Assembly (NCBI GenBank): GCA_963383645.1
Contig: OY726565.1
Span: 37,740,124-37,804,123 of the forward strand
Reading direction: 5' to 3'
Length of the DNA: 64,000 nt
From: Muscardinus avellanarius
Taxonomy: Eukaryota; Chordata; Mammalia; Rodentia; Gliridae
This document shows positions 44,516-55,001 of the stretch, piece after piece. A model generated the notes under the pieces. It did not search any database. It was not told the origin of the DNA and saw only the letters and a list, made by a program, of their open reading frames with translations. The position numbers and the translations under genes were made by a program. Numbering within the stretch: position 1 is the stretch's first letter; each line of letters begins with the position of its first letter.

Positions 44516-44897
44516 TCTCATTTTTTAAAATTTAATTCCAAAGCAACTGTGAAGATCGCAGGTATGGACAAAGTCACGTGATGGTGAAACCCAGCCAGCC
44601 ACAGTCTGACTCCCATGCCCTCCATCCGAGCCGCTCTTGGGCCGCTGTGGTTCCAATGGGGGCAGTAAAGAAGTTGAGATGCTGGAAAAGTGACTTCCTT
44701 GAACTGAGTAAAAGGACGGCTTGTATAGAATGTCTCTGGACCCCAAAGGGCCACAGAGCTATAGGGGAATAAATGCAGACTGTAGTGGGCTTGGCTTGAA
44801 TCTGAGAAAGGATCTTTTAGAGTTAGAGTGAAGGAGGTACAATTTTTTGAAGCAGCTTCTATGTGTAGCTATTTCTTTCTCTCTAAATATATATATA
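44516..44897. other. Unassigned unique DNA
   Basis: Overlapping frames of 64-78 codons on both strands, none with a family signature. Confidence 0.4.
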
Positions 44898-45123
44898 GCT
44901 GGGCGTGGTGGCGCATGCTTGTAATCCCCGCGCTTGGGAGGCTGAGACAGGAGGATCGCACAGGTTCGAATCCAGCCTCAGCTACTTAGTGAGGCTCTCA
45001 GCAACTTAGTGAGACCCTGTTTCAAAATAAAATATAAAATAGGTCTGGGAGTATAGCCTGGAGGTAGAAAGCCTCTGGGTTCCACCCCCAGTACCACACA
45101 CACACACACACACACACATACAC

Positions 45124-45126
<3 letters not shown>
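44898..45126 (+). mobile_element. B1-dID SINE, type 2, (AC)n tail
   Basis: Complete dimer ending CCCCCAGTACC, then (AC)n running into the AT tract. Confidence 0.92.
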
Positions 45127-45175
<49 letters not shown>

Positions 45176-45181
45176 TATATG
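45127..45181. repeat. (AT)n microsatellite
   Basis: About 20 AT units plus an AC/AT edge. Its palindromic nature can extrude a cruciform. Confidence 0.93.
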
Positions 45182-45182
45182 T

Positions 45183-45268
45183 CAAGTGTGGTGGTACATG
45201 CCTGTAATTCCAGTATTTGGGAGGCTGCGACAGGAGGATCCCAGGTTTGAGGCTGGTTACAGCAACTA
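45183..45268 (+). mobile_element. B1-like fragment
   Basis: GTGTGGTGGTACATGCC to GAGGCTGGTTACAGCAAC; right half missing. Confidence 0.75.
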
Positions 45269-45329
45269 AATATATGTACAAATATATCTCTGCACATATA
45301 TATATATGTAACTTAATTTATAAGATTTA

Positions 45330-45508
45330 GTAGGGTGTGGTAGTGCACACCTGGTAACCCCAGTACTTGGGAGGCTGAGACAGGAGATCCCAGGTTGGAG
45401 GCCAGCCTCAGCTACTTCCTTAGTGAGACCCTATTTCAAAATAAAAAATAAAATTTGGGCCTAGGGGTATAGCTCAGAGGTAGAATGCCCCTGCATTCAA
45501 TCCCCAGT

Positions 45509-45561
<53 letters not shown>
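45330..45561 (+). mobile_element. B1-dID SINE with (AC)n tail
   Basis: Complete old dimer; (AC)n of about 25 units after CCCCAGTAAA. Confidence 0.88.
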
Positions 45562-45608
45562 GCTTCAGTAAGATTTAATTCTACTTTCAGCAGGATTTAT
45601 AATAGTTT

Positions 45609-45789
45609 GGTACATCCAGGTACCAATACTTGGAAGGCTGAGATAGAGGATCTGTTCTCAGCCAGCCTCAGCTACTTAGTGAGGCCCACCACAATTTAGT
45701 GAGACCCTGTTTCAAAATAAAGAATACAAAATAGGGCAGGGGGTGTAGCACAGAGGTAGAATGCTTCTGGTTCAAACCCCAGTACCACA

Positions 45790-45852
<63 letters not shown>
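45609..45852 (+). mobile_element. B1-dID SINE, (GAAA)n tail
   Basis: 5' part diverged, right half GGGCAGGGGGTGTAGCAC, tail (GAAA)n of about 15 units. The lysine/arginine/glutamate frames here come from this tail. Confidence 0.87.
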
Positions 45853-46312
45853 GCTGGTACATGCCATGATGTGCAAACTATCTGCCCTGGCTGGGCCAGT
45901 GTCCCCTTTGCTGACAACGTCTGGTGACCCAGCTGTCTCAGCTGTACAGCTCCTCCTCTGGGATTCTGGGCCCTCTGCCCCCAAAGGCAGAAACCAGAAG
46001 GTTCAAGGTTAGCGCTCAGGGGGCCTCAGAACCTTACTCAGCACTATGGCTGGTATCCATTCTGGTTATTAAACATTTAATGTATCACCTTGGATTGTGA
46101 TATATCCATAGATATGTAGAAAGCATGAAGCTTCACAGTTAATAGGGGGAGAGAGAGAATTGTTGAAAGTGTGGAAACCAACATGAGCCATGCAAAAGGA
46201 GACTGAGGGGTGTAGAAAGAGGCAGGGTGCCATGCACAGACGTCTGGACCGCCTGGGATGGGGGTTGGGCGTCCTTGCCAAGCCTCTAGCCTCACTTGAA
46301 AGCCTCCAGTAT
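45853..46312. other. Unassigned unique DNA
   Basis: Moderate GC, no recognised repeat or exon. Confidence 0.4.
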
Positions 46313-46738
46313 GCCGGGCGTGGTGGCGCACACTTGTAATCCCAGCCTTCGGGAGGCTGAGACCGGAGGATCGCAGTTCACAGACAGCCTCAGCTACTTA
46401 GGCCCTCCGCAACTTAGTGAGACGCTGTTTCAAAAATAAAGAATAAGCCAGGTGTGGTGGCGCACGCTTGTAATCCCCGCGCTTGGGAGGCAGAGACAGG
46501 AGGATCGCGCAGGTTCGAAGCCAGCCACCCGTGCTGGCTTAGGAGACCCTGTTTCCAAATAAAAATGTGAAAATAGGTCTGGGAGTGTAGCCCGGAGGTA
46601 GAAGGGCTTCCAGGAACCCCAGTACCACCAAAAATAAATAAATAAATAAATAAAGAATAAAAAATAGAACTGGGGGTGTAGCTCGGAGGTAGAATGCCCC
46701 TGGGTTTTATCCCCAGTACTGGAAAAAAAAAAAAAAAA
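46313..46738 (+). mobile_element. B1-dID SINE, type 1a, split by a type 3 SINE
   Basis: Left half 46313-46446, right half from 46655. AAGCCTCC occurs before 46313 and after 46738. Confidence 0.9.
46447..46654 (+). mobile_element. B1-dID SINE, type 3, nested
   Basis: Inserted at the A-rich joint of the host; ATAAAGAATA is repeated at both borders. Confidence 0.9.
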
Positions 46739-46746
46739 AGCCTCCC

Positions 46747-47052
46747 TCATCCAGTCCCACACCCTCCTCTCTTCTGCTGTGCTACCTACACGCCCTCTGC
46801 CTGGGCCAGGTGGTGCTCAGGAAGGAGTCACAATGCTTGTTCTCAAATGTACCTTGCCAGGTACCTTAGTGCATAGCACTTTCTTCAGAGAACAAACGAG
46901 ATCAAAATTAATTAAATGATGGCCTTTTGTCCCTCAGATCCAGGGATGATTCTCCTACCACACTCCAGGTGTCAAGCTGCAAGTTCCCTGAGAGAATTGC
47001 CTCACAATCAGGATAAACTTCTCAACTGCTTCTGTGCTTTGAGAATAATGGA

Positions 47053-47056
<4 letters not shown>
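46747..47056. other. Unassigned unique DNA
   Basis: No feature recognised. Confidence 0.4.
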
Positions 47057-47107
<51 letters not shown>

Positions 47108-47245
47108 TTTGTGGTGCTGAGGATTGAAAATCCAGGTGCATTCTATCTTTGAGCTACACCCCCAGCCTGATTTTTTTTTTTTTTTTTGCAGGTCTGGGGA
47201 TGGAACCCAGAGGCATTTGACCTCTGAGCTACACCCCCTGCCCCC

Positions 47246-47390
47246 TTTTTTTTTATTGGTGCACTGTATTCATACATCATAGTGGGATACAAACTTTTGT
47301 AGACATACATGCACATATCGCCCAGTCAGCCCCCACCCGATCCCCACCCCATTCTCTCCCCATCCCTCCCTCCCATGCTTGGCTTAGTGG
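47246..47390 (-). mobile_element. L1 3' UTR end
   Basis: On the plus strand: T-run, ATTGGTGCACTGTATTCATA and a C-rich tract (ATTCTCTCCCCATCCCTCCC). Same terminal module as at 6159 and 41886. Confidence 0.82.
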
Positions 47391-47589
47391 TTGACATCTA
47401 GTATTATAGCAATTTATCAAAAATTAAAAATGATAATCTCACATAACAGTTTCATTTGTCTGATACCAAGCTTTTGATGACTTAAAGATAACATTTCAAT
47501 ATTTCTTTTTGCTTTCTTTCTTACCAGAGAATATTATTTTTCTATTTTTTTAGGTGAAACTATCATATATTTATATATTTATTTTTCAG

Positions 47590-48290
47590 AAAAAAAAATC
47601 TATCCTAATATGGAATATGGACTCTAGATACCCAAAACAATCTTGAAAAAGAACAAAGCTAGAAGATATATATTTTCTGATTTCAAACCATATAAAGCTA
47701 CAATGATTGAAACAGTGTAGTACTGTTCTAAAGGCAGATATATAAACCATTGGAGTTAAATAAAAGCCTAGATCTAAATTCTTCCCTATATTGTCAAGTT
47801 ATTTTTGACAAGGTTTCCACGAACATTTAGTGGTGGAAATAATAATCTTTTAACTAAATATTGTTGAAAAATAATACTTACATGGAAAAGAATAAAATTG
47901 GACCCTTACCTAATCCCATATACAAATATTAACTCAAATTAGATAAAAAACCTAAATATAAATCTTAAGACTATAAACTTTTAGGAGAAAATCTGGGTCA
48001 TAAAACCTCACAACATTGAAATTGGCAGTGATTTCTTGGATATGATTTCAATGGCACAGGCAACAGAAGAGTATACAAACTCCCTAAAAAATGAAAAAAT
48101 ATTGTATATCCAAAGACAATGTAAACAGAGTTAAAAGTTACTGATAGAATGGGATAAAATATTTCCAAATGCTATATCTGAAGGTATATTAATATTCCAA
48201 CTAGACATCCTAAAAATTAACAACAATAAAGGAAAACAATACCCTTTAGAGATAGGTAAAAGACTAAAATAAATAATGAATCTCCACAGA
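47590..48290 (+). mobile_element. Old L1 ORF2 piece, antisense to its host element
   Basis: Plus-strand ORF2 words: CAAAACAATCTTGAAAAAGA, ACAGTGTAGTACTGTTCTAA, AGGAGAAAATCTGGGTCATA, AGTGATTTCTTGGATATGAT. Divergence is like L1M-age copies, unlike the flanking young L1 parts, and the direction is opposite. Confidence 0.75.
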
Positions 48291-48299
48291 TAACCAATC

Positions 48300-49217
48300 T
48301 TAGTTGACTGTTGGATGGAAAATCTTGTTTCTCTGGTTCTGGTGTGTGTTACCTATTTCTTCTTTGTAGTTAATCTCTTTGAGTATTTTCTCTAGCGCTG
48401 GTTTTGAAGACATAAATTCCTTCAGTTTCTGTTTGTCATGGAAGCTTCTTATTTCTCCATCTAATTTGATAGAAAGTTTTGCTGGGTAGGAAATTTTTGG
48501 CTGGAAGTTGTTTTCTTTCAGAGTTTGGAATATGTTACTCCAAGCCCTTCTGGGTCTCATGACTTGGTTTGGGAAGTCTGGAGTGATTCTAATTGGTTTG
48601 CCTCTGAATGTCACTTGGTCCTTTGTTTTTGTTGCCTTTAAGATTCTCTGCTTGGCTTCCACATTGGTCATTTTGACAATTATGTGGCGTGGGGACCATC
48701 TTCTCCAATCCTGTCTAAAGAGAGTTCTATAAGTTTCCTGGACCTGTGTATCAACCTCTTGCTCTATGTTTGGAAAATTTTCTGCTATTACTTCCTTGAA
48801 GAGATTGTTGATCCCTTTGGTTTCACTTTCTTTTCCCTCCTCTATTCCAATTATTCTTAGGTTAGCTCTCTTAAAATGGGCCCATATTTCTTCAATACCA
48901 GATTCCTGCTGTCGGATATTTTTTTCTAGATTAGAAACTATGCGTTCATTTTTGGAATTATCATCTTCTAAGAGCGAGATTCTGTTCTCCATGTGGTCTA
49001 ATCGGTTGTTTGTGCTTTGAATTGAGGCCTTTACTTCATTAATTGCATCTTTTATCTCTTTTTGGCTCTCTCTGAGTTCTTTTCAAAGCACCTCTATTAT
49101 TTCTACAGTTATTTTCCTGATTTGATCTTCTAGAAATCTCTGATTTTCTGTTTTATCGGGTTCTGATGTTGTGGAGTTGTGGGCATTAATTGCTCCAGTA
49201 TTATTTCTCTTTCCCAT
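48300..49217 (-). pseudogene. L1 ORF1 protein, one nonsense codon
   Basis: ORF1 protein is the RNA-binding trimer that packages L1 RNA. Reading from the ATG at 49217-49215, the frame runs about 305 codons, normal for the family. An in-frame TGA at 49085-49083 (codon 45) breaks it; below that 230 codons are open. N-terminal part is polar and coiled-coil-like (ENRISLLEDDNSKNERIVSN). The middle shows IRIIGI-type and VKMTNVEAKQRILKATK words of the RRM domain. The C-terminal domain carries YPAKLSIKLDGEIRSF and ends in TVN. No ORF2 follows. Confidence 0.88.
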
Positions 49218-50243
49218 GATTTTGGAAGTTTGTGCCTTCTCTGGGTTTTTCCCTTGGGTCACTATGACTTCACTTAAGGTGCTCTGGATCTTGAGTCTAT
49301 AGTATCTCAGACCCCACTACTCCTTTACTGGGTTGTATCACAGAGTCTCCGACCCAGAGAGTCGATAGAGGCTGCTTTAGACTGTGGGGGGTGCCAGGTT
49401 GCACGTTCTCCTATGGTGTGATATCTCTGCCACAGCCACTCCCCTACTGAGTCAAGTCCCAGGGAGTACAGTACTGGGATTTCTCCTCTGTGGCCCACAA
49501 TTTGACTCACTGTTCTTGAGTACGCAGATGTAGCTGTACTGGACTCGGTGAATTCGCTGCTGCTGCCGTCAGTGGCAATATGGCGCCGCTGCTACGCCCT
49601 CGGCCGTGAGGCTGGCGTATTTCTTCTTGCTTTTGAGTTCCACTCTGAATCCCTGCAGCGTGTGCTGAGCTCAGCCACACCACTCCCCCACTGGGTCAAG
49701 TCCCAGGGAGTGCAGTACTGGGATTTCTCCTCTGTGGCCCGCAATTTGACTCACTGTTCTTGATTACGCAGATGTAGCTGTACTCGACTCGGTGAATTTG
49801 CTGCTGCTGCAGCCAGTGGCAATATGGCGCTGTTGCTACGCCCTCGGCCATGAGGCTGGCGTATTTCTTCTTGGTTTTGAGTTCCACTCTGAATTCCTGC
49901 AGTGTGTTCTGAGCTCAGCCACTGGGAGCTTTAGATGCTCCCTGCGCTGAGAAATCCCGCCTGGCTGTTCTGCAGCGGCTCACCTCGGCTTGCTGTAGCC
50001 GCCCGGTGAACTCGCCACTGCCGCCGGCTGCTGCCACGTCCTCGGGCGTGAGGCCGGTGTATCTCCTCTGTGGCTCTGAGCTCTGTTCTCAGTCTGCTTT
50101 CTCTCTGGAGCCTGGTGATTTTTTTGTTTCTCTGGCGATGGTGTTTTCTGGCTATGAAAGGCGCTGATTTTGTGGTAATGGAGATTGGTTGTTAGCGGGG
50201 CTCTTAAGCCCCGCTTTTCTCGGTCGCCATCTTCCCGGAAGTT
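49218..50243 (-). promoter_or_regulatory. L1 5' UTR / internal promoter
   Basis: About 1.03 kb, CpG-rich, with the element's 5' end at 50243. A YY1-type motif (GAAGATGGCG on the minus strand) lies at 50234-50225, near the 5' terminus as in other mammalian L1s. A 20-bp hairpin with 8-bp arms lies at 50195-50214. Two further ATATGGCG words lie at 49576-49585 and 49820-49829 on the plus strand. Confidence 0.78.
49437..49924. repeat. 244-bp tandem duplication in L1 5' UTR
   Basis: Two copies, 49437-49680 and 49681-49924, over 90% alike by eye. GTCAAGTCCCAGGGAGT recurs 244 bases apart (49451, 49695). A third, diverged partial copy lies at about 50005-50095 (GTGAACTCGCCACTGCCGCC, GTCCTCGGGCGTGAGGCCGG). 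Confidence 0.92.
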
Positions 50244-50557
50244 CCCTTTTTTTTAAAAATTCTTTATTTGAAACAGAGTCTCACTAAGTTGCAGAGAACC
50301 TCACTAAGTAGCTGAGGCTGTCCACAAACCTTGATCCTCCAGTCTTAGCCTCCCAAATGCTGGGATTACAAGCGTGCGCCACCACGCCCGGCTGCCCAGC
50401 TCGATTTTTTATTTTATTCTTTATCTTTATTTTGAAACAAGGTCTTACTAAGTTGGAGAGTACCCTACTAAGTAGCTGAGGCTGTCCTCAAACCTGTGAT
50501 CCTGCTGTTCAGCCTCCCAAGTACTGGGATTACACGTGTGCACCACTATGCCCGTCT

Positions 50558-50774
50558 TTGGACTTAGTTTTTTATGATACATATATAATATGTATATATA
50601 ACAATAATGATATCTATCATATATGTATATATAATAATAATGGTACTATTTTATAGGATTTCTGATGATTACACAAGATGACTTTGCTTAGGGAAATGGC
50701 TAGACACAGTAGTATATATTAGCTATTGCTAATATATATATATATATAAGCAACATATATATGACTGAAGTTCT
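50558..50774. repeat. AT-rich simple sequence
   Basis: Imperfect (AT)n, (ATA)n and (TAATAA)n tracts at 50570-50640 and 50730-50760. Confidence 0.8.
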
Positions 50775-50783
50775 CTATAACAT

Positions 50784-50790
<7 letters not shown>

Positions 50791-50822
<32 letters not shown>

Positions 50823-51037
50823 TTGTGGGTCTGGAGATAGAACCCAGGGGCATTCCACCTCCAAGCTAAATCCCCTGCCCTATTTTTTATTCTTTATTTT
50901 GAAACAGAGTCTCACTAAGTTGCGGAGGCCTCACTAAGTAGTTGATGCTGTCGGCGAACCATAATCCTCCTGTCTCAGGCTCCAAAATGCTGGAGCATTT
51001 TGTTATAGAGCCATGTGTTATAGAGCCACACCTGGCT
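50791..51037 (-). mobile_element. B1-dID SINE, type 1b
   Basis: (ATTT)n head. The 5' end carries a local duplication of TTATAGAGCCA. TSD CTATAACATTTATTTA (50775-50790) / CTATAACATCTATTTA (51038-51053). Confidence 0.9.
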
Positions 51038-51122
51038 CTATAACATCTATTTAAGAGTAGGAGAGAGACTTGATCTCTTGGAATCACATTTGATTAAATG
51101 ATTTGTTCAAAAGTGAAAGGTC

Positions 51123-51340
51123 AGCCAGGCATGGTGGCTCACGCTTGTAATCCCAGCATTGGGGAGGCTGAGACCAGAGGATGGCAGTTCATGGACAGCC
51201 TCAGCTACTTAGTGAGGCCTTCCTCCACAACTCAGTGAGACCCAGTTTCAAAATTAAGAATAAAAAATAGGGCAGGAGGTGGGAGTGTAGCTCGGAGGTC
51301 GAATGCCCCTGGGTTCCATCCCCAGACCCGGAAAAAAAAA
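51123..51340 (+). mobile_element. B1-dID SINE, type 1b
   Basis: Ends CCCAGACCCGG. Target AAAAGTGAAAGGTCAG before, AAAAGTGAAAGTTCAG after. Confidence 0.9.
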
Positions 51341-51353
51341 AAAAGTGAAAGTT

Positions 51354-51571
51354 CAGTTGAGTGTGGTGGCACCTTTTTGTAGTCTCAGTACCTGGGAGGC
51401 TGAGACAGGAGGACTGCAGTTTCGCAGCCAGCCTCAGCAACTTAGTGAGGCCCTCTGCAACCTAGTGAGACCTTGTTTCAATATAAAAATTCATATAGGG
51501 ATGGGAGTATAGCTCAATTATAGAATTCCCCTGGCTCAATCCCTAGTACTCCAAATAAATAAATAAATAAG
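51354..51571 (+). mobile_element. Old B1-dID SINE, abutting
   Basis: Starts at the second target copy; (AAAT)n tail; AGTGAAAG occurs a third time after the tail. Confidence 0.85.
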
Positions 51572-51948
51572 TAGTGAAAGATCTGATAGAAAGGCCCATT
51601 GGGTGATCACAGTAAACCCCACAGGACTTATGTATCAGCATCTTGGCCACAGATAAATTTGGAAGGATTAAATATTTCTCCATAAGTCAGTTTGTTTGCG
51701 CCCGTTCTCTTTACATCAGTACCGTGTCTCATCTCTCTTATTTAAGCCACATCCATTGGAGATGGGGGGGAAAAAGCTAACTCACATTCGACTTGAATGC
51801 TTTTGTAACACTCAGAAAAGCTCAGTCTGTTTTAGTGTCTTTGGGCCATGCTGCCTTATTAGCTTCTGAGATGAGCTTCACAAAACCACACAAGTAGGGT
51901 TGGTGCTCACAGTGGAATCTCAGAACTAGAGGCTGAAGTCCCGTTCCT
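51572..51948. other. Unassigned unique DNA
   Basis: No feature recognised. Confidence 0.4.
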
Positions 51949-51960
51949 GACCTGAGTTTT

Positions 51961-52158
51961 ATTTATTTATTTTCTTTTTTTGTGTGGTACTGGGGTTCCT
52001 GGAAGCCCTTCTACCTCCGGGCTACACTCCCAGACCTATTTTTATACTTGTTTATCTTTGGAAAAAGGGTCTCTTAAGCCAGCACGGCTGGCTTCGAACC
52101 TGCGCGATCCTCCTGTCTCCACCTCCCAAGAGCGGGGATTACAAGCGTGCGCCGCCAC
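51961..52158 (-). mobile_element. B1-dID SINE, type 3
   Basis: TSD GACCTGAGTTTT at 51949-51960 and 52159-52170. The 5' end lacks the last CCGGC bases. Confidence 0.92.
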
Positions 52159-52170
52159 GACCTGAGTTTT

Positions 52171-54454
52171 AAATCAAGCTGCAGTGGAAAGTGAAAATCA
52201 TTTTCATGTTGGTAATTTTGAAAGTGATTTCACTCTTAGGCTGAAATTCTGAGGTATTAACTTTGTAATATAATTTCATGGTCCCGAATCCATACCTATA
52301 GAAATAATTTAATATCTAACATTACTCCTAGCTCAGATTCAACCGTCTACTTTAGGACATGATCAATTTTCTCCCAAACAATATTTAGATTCTCACCAAA
52401 AATGTTAGTGTCTATAAAATAACCTTAGGTCATTAAGAAGATGGATAAGAGCTGAATGCCTTTAGAATGACAGAAAGATGACTTTTTCCTGAGGGTGTTA
52501 CTAAATTCAAGGAAAAGCATCTTCATCCTCTTTACTCTTTATGTATTTGCTGAGTCTTAGAAAAGAATCTTAGTCCTATTTAGCTTGACGGTGCCTCACA
52601 TTTCTTGAAGAAAGTTATGGTTGTAGAAACCATACCAGACACTTAAGGGAATTCCGACTAAAAGAATCCTGAGATGTGTTCCAGCTTACCGGGCCAGGGG
52701 AGATTTTCTACTGTCTTCAGGGAAAGAGCTAATGGCTGAAGGATTCTGGGAATTCCTAGCCATAGGATCATTGCTGTCTCTGTCGGCTGTGGTGGGGCCT
52801 ACGTGCTCTCCCAAAGAAAAGGAAAATTAGAGCCAGGAGTCTGTAGCGTTTCCTTTATCAAAATTGTATTTTCTTGTAATTACTTAACTTACTTGAAGGG
52901 AATCCTGTATGTGCTGGGAAGGCTGACTCCCAGGAAACATATAAATACCTGGACTATTTTGGCAATTATCTGTAATTGTCTAGGAAATGCTAGTGCGTGG
53001 GTAACCAAAGTATGAAGAGACAGGAGCTATTTAACAACTGGAAAGATGGCAGGCAAAATGCATCTCGGTTAAATCAGTGGATTAGAAGAGGAACAGGAAA
53101 CTATGTGTCTTTAAGGGAATGTGGGTGTTGTATAAATAACAATGACAGAGTAGATGTTCAAAGAAGATATTAAGAAGTAATTGGGTTAAAGATGACTTAT
53201 ATAGAGATTGGTTAGGACAATGTTAATAGCAAAGTCTTATTTCTTTTGAAGGTTATTGAATGACTGAATGATTGGGCTGAGCAGGATGGGAAGGAAGCAA
53301 GAAACTCTTAATAAACTCTCCAAAAGGATAGGCCCTTTAAAATTAATGTTTATGTTTCATGCAAAAATTATTTTAGTAGACAGGTACATCCTCAGATAAT
53401 GTTAAAATGATTATTTCCCTTTAATCCAGTCCTGCCCAAAATTCATACTCGTAATTAACAACGTATGGCATGAATATTTTAAAAACTGTATTTAAAGAAA
53501 AATTCAGCTTATAAGTTAAGAAAATATCTCAGTAGGCGGTGGCAGGGAATCATTGCAGACACTCACAGAAGAGAAGCAATAAAAATCAGTCTGTTAAAAC
53601 CAAGCAGGATCAGAGACAGTGTGTAGTGTCATTAGATTCTTAGGTCATTAGATTATCTTGGCTAGCCCTTTACTCAGATGAACCATGTTGTTTGCTTTGG
53701 GGCCTCCAAGCAAACCTTATGTGGTGAAAATTGACGTCTGAACACATTCTCAGTACACCGCTCCTTGTCATTCCCCGGGCCTCTGACATTGGCCAGTCCC
53801 CAGGCAGTCTCCAGCAGCTATCACGAACGTCTTCATCTTCCTTTTGTAATACTGGCTTGCTGCTTTGCGTGGCTTCTATTTAAGTGATTGTCTTTGATCC
53901 AGGAGCAGGGACATCCTTTAAAAAGGAAAGCTTAGCTCGCCCTCAAACTCGAACAGTACATCTTCGTAGGGCAAAGAAAAAGTGGGAGAGGAGAGAGTTG
54001 ACGTAATCAGAGCTCATTCCAAACCCGTTTCCACTCTTCCCTTCTTTCCTTTCCTATAAATAAAATTAGGGGTGGAGAAAAGATTTGTAAAAATATTTGA
54101 ACAAAAATTTTAAATCCCTAACCTTCTACCTTCGCCTCTTCCCAGTCAGAGGCCACCCAGAGGTTTGATTGATGCTGTCTCTTGGAGAAGTCTGAAGGAA
54201 TCCACTCTTGGATGGCTTGAGTGTATCTGCTTTAGTAGGTAACATTTCCGGGCCACACAGAATTGGAACCAGTATTCTGGGTTGGCCTCCAAGTTGACCA
54301 ACTATGACAGTAATTAACTGTGAGGATTAGAGCAAGCGACTTTAACTTCTCTTGGCCTTCTATTTTCCTTTGATTAAAAAAAAGAGAGCGTGTGTGCGCG
54401 CACACACACATACACATACACACACACACTCAAAGGTCATTCTGGATTAAGACT
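52171..54454. other. 2.3-kb SINE-free block
   Basis: No SINE, L1 or LTR recognised in a window averaging a SINE every 500-600 bases. It contains a short (CA)n near 54398-54428. Frames of up to 70 codons show no domain. Confidence 0.45.
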
Positions 54455-54788
54455 TCTCAATTTCAGTATTATTGATATTTTGAACCAGATAATTCTTTGT
54501 TGTGGTGGGCTGTCATGAGCATTGTAAGACGTCAGACAGCACGCCTGGCTTCTGATTATTAAATGCAATAGTATCTTCTCCAGTTTCAACACTTAAAAAT
54601 GTCTCTAGCCGGGTGTGGTGGCCCACGATTGTAATCCCCGCGCTTGGGAGGTGGAGACAGGAGGATCACGCAGGTTCGAAGCCAGCTGTGCTGGCTTAAG
54701 AGACCCTGTTTCCAAATTTAAAAAAGCATAAAATAGGTCTGGGAGTGTAGCCCGGAGGTAGAAGGGCTTTCAGGAACCCCAGTACCAC

Positions 54789-54820
<32 letters not shown>

Positions 54821-54860
54821 CTAGATAGCAATGTGCCCCTACAGGGTATATTGAAAGATA
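54455..54860 (-). mobile_element. MER20-like relic split by a SINE
   Basis: TCAGTATTATTGATATTTTG, AGATAATTCTTTGTTGTGGT and CATTGTAAGACGTCAGACAG match the family; the end resumes at 54817 (GTCTCTAGATAGCAATGTGC). Confidence 0.82.
54608..54816 (+). mobile_element. B1-dID SINE, type 3, inside MER20-like relic
   Basis: Ends GGGCTTTCAGGAACCCCAG and about 30 A; GTCTCTAG flanks both sides. Confidence 0.92.
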
Positions 54861-55001
54861 AAATACAGGATACCTTCTTAGGTTTAAATAGTAGATAAAG
54901 AATGGATAATAGTTTTGGTTAAGAATACCTGAAATATTTAATGGAATACTCTTATACTGAAAACACATTTGTTATTTATCTGAAATTTAGATTTATCTTA
55001 G

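Larger units (their letters stand above)
47246..50243 (-). mobile_element. L1-derived composite with 5' end and 3' end but no ORF2
   Basis: On the minus strand: 5' UTR (50243-49218), ORF1 (49217-48300), then about 0.9 kb that is not ORF2, then an L1 3' end and A-tail (about 47390-47246). CCCTTTTTTTT flanks it at 47243-47253 and 50244-50254. Both SINE layers resume on the far side, so the 3 kb behaves as one insertion. Confidence 0.75.
47178..50393 (-). mobile_element. Inner SINE, type 1b, split by a 3-kb L1-derived insert
   Basis: T-run and right half (GGTCTGGGGATGGAACCC) at 47171-47242; left half (TTCTTTATTTGAAACAGAG to CACGCCCGGC) at 50255-50393. Its TSD with the outer SINE is CAGCCTGATTTTTT / CAGCTCGATTTTTT. 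Confidence 0.85.
47057..50557 (-). mobile_element. Outer SINE, split by a nested SINE and a 3-kb insert
   Basis: (CTTT)n head at 47057-47108, right half at 47109-47170, left half at about 50408-50557. TGGACTT occurs before the head and after the left half. Confidence 0.83.

Noticed and set aside
45696..46012. Lysine/arginine-rich or phenylalanine-rich frames
   Set aside because: Translation of a (GAAA)n SINE tail.
48508..49020. Plus-strand frames of 74 and 84 codons
   Set aside because: Shadows on the opposite strand of L1 ORF1.
49437..49924. CRISPR-like or satellite array
   Set aside because: Only two 244-bp units within an L1 5' UTR; no short spaced repeats.
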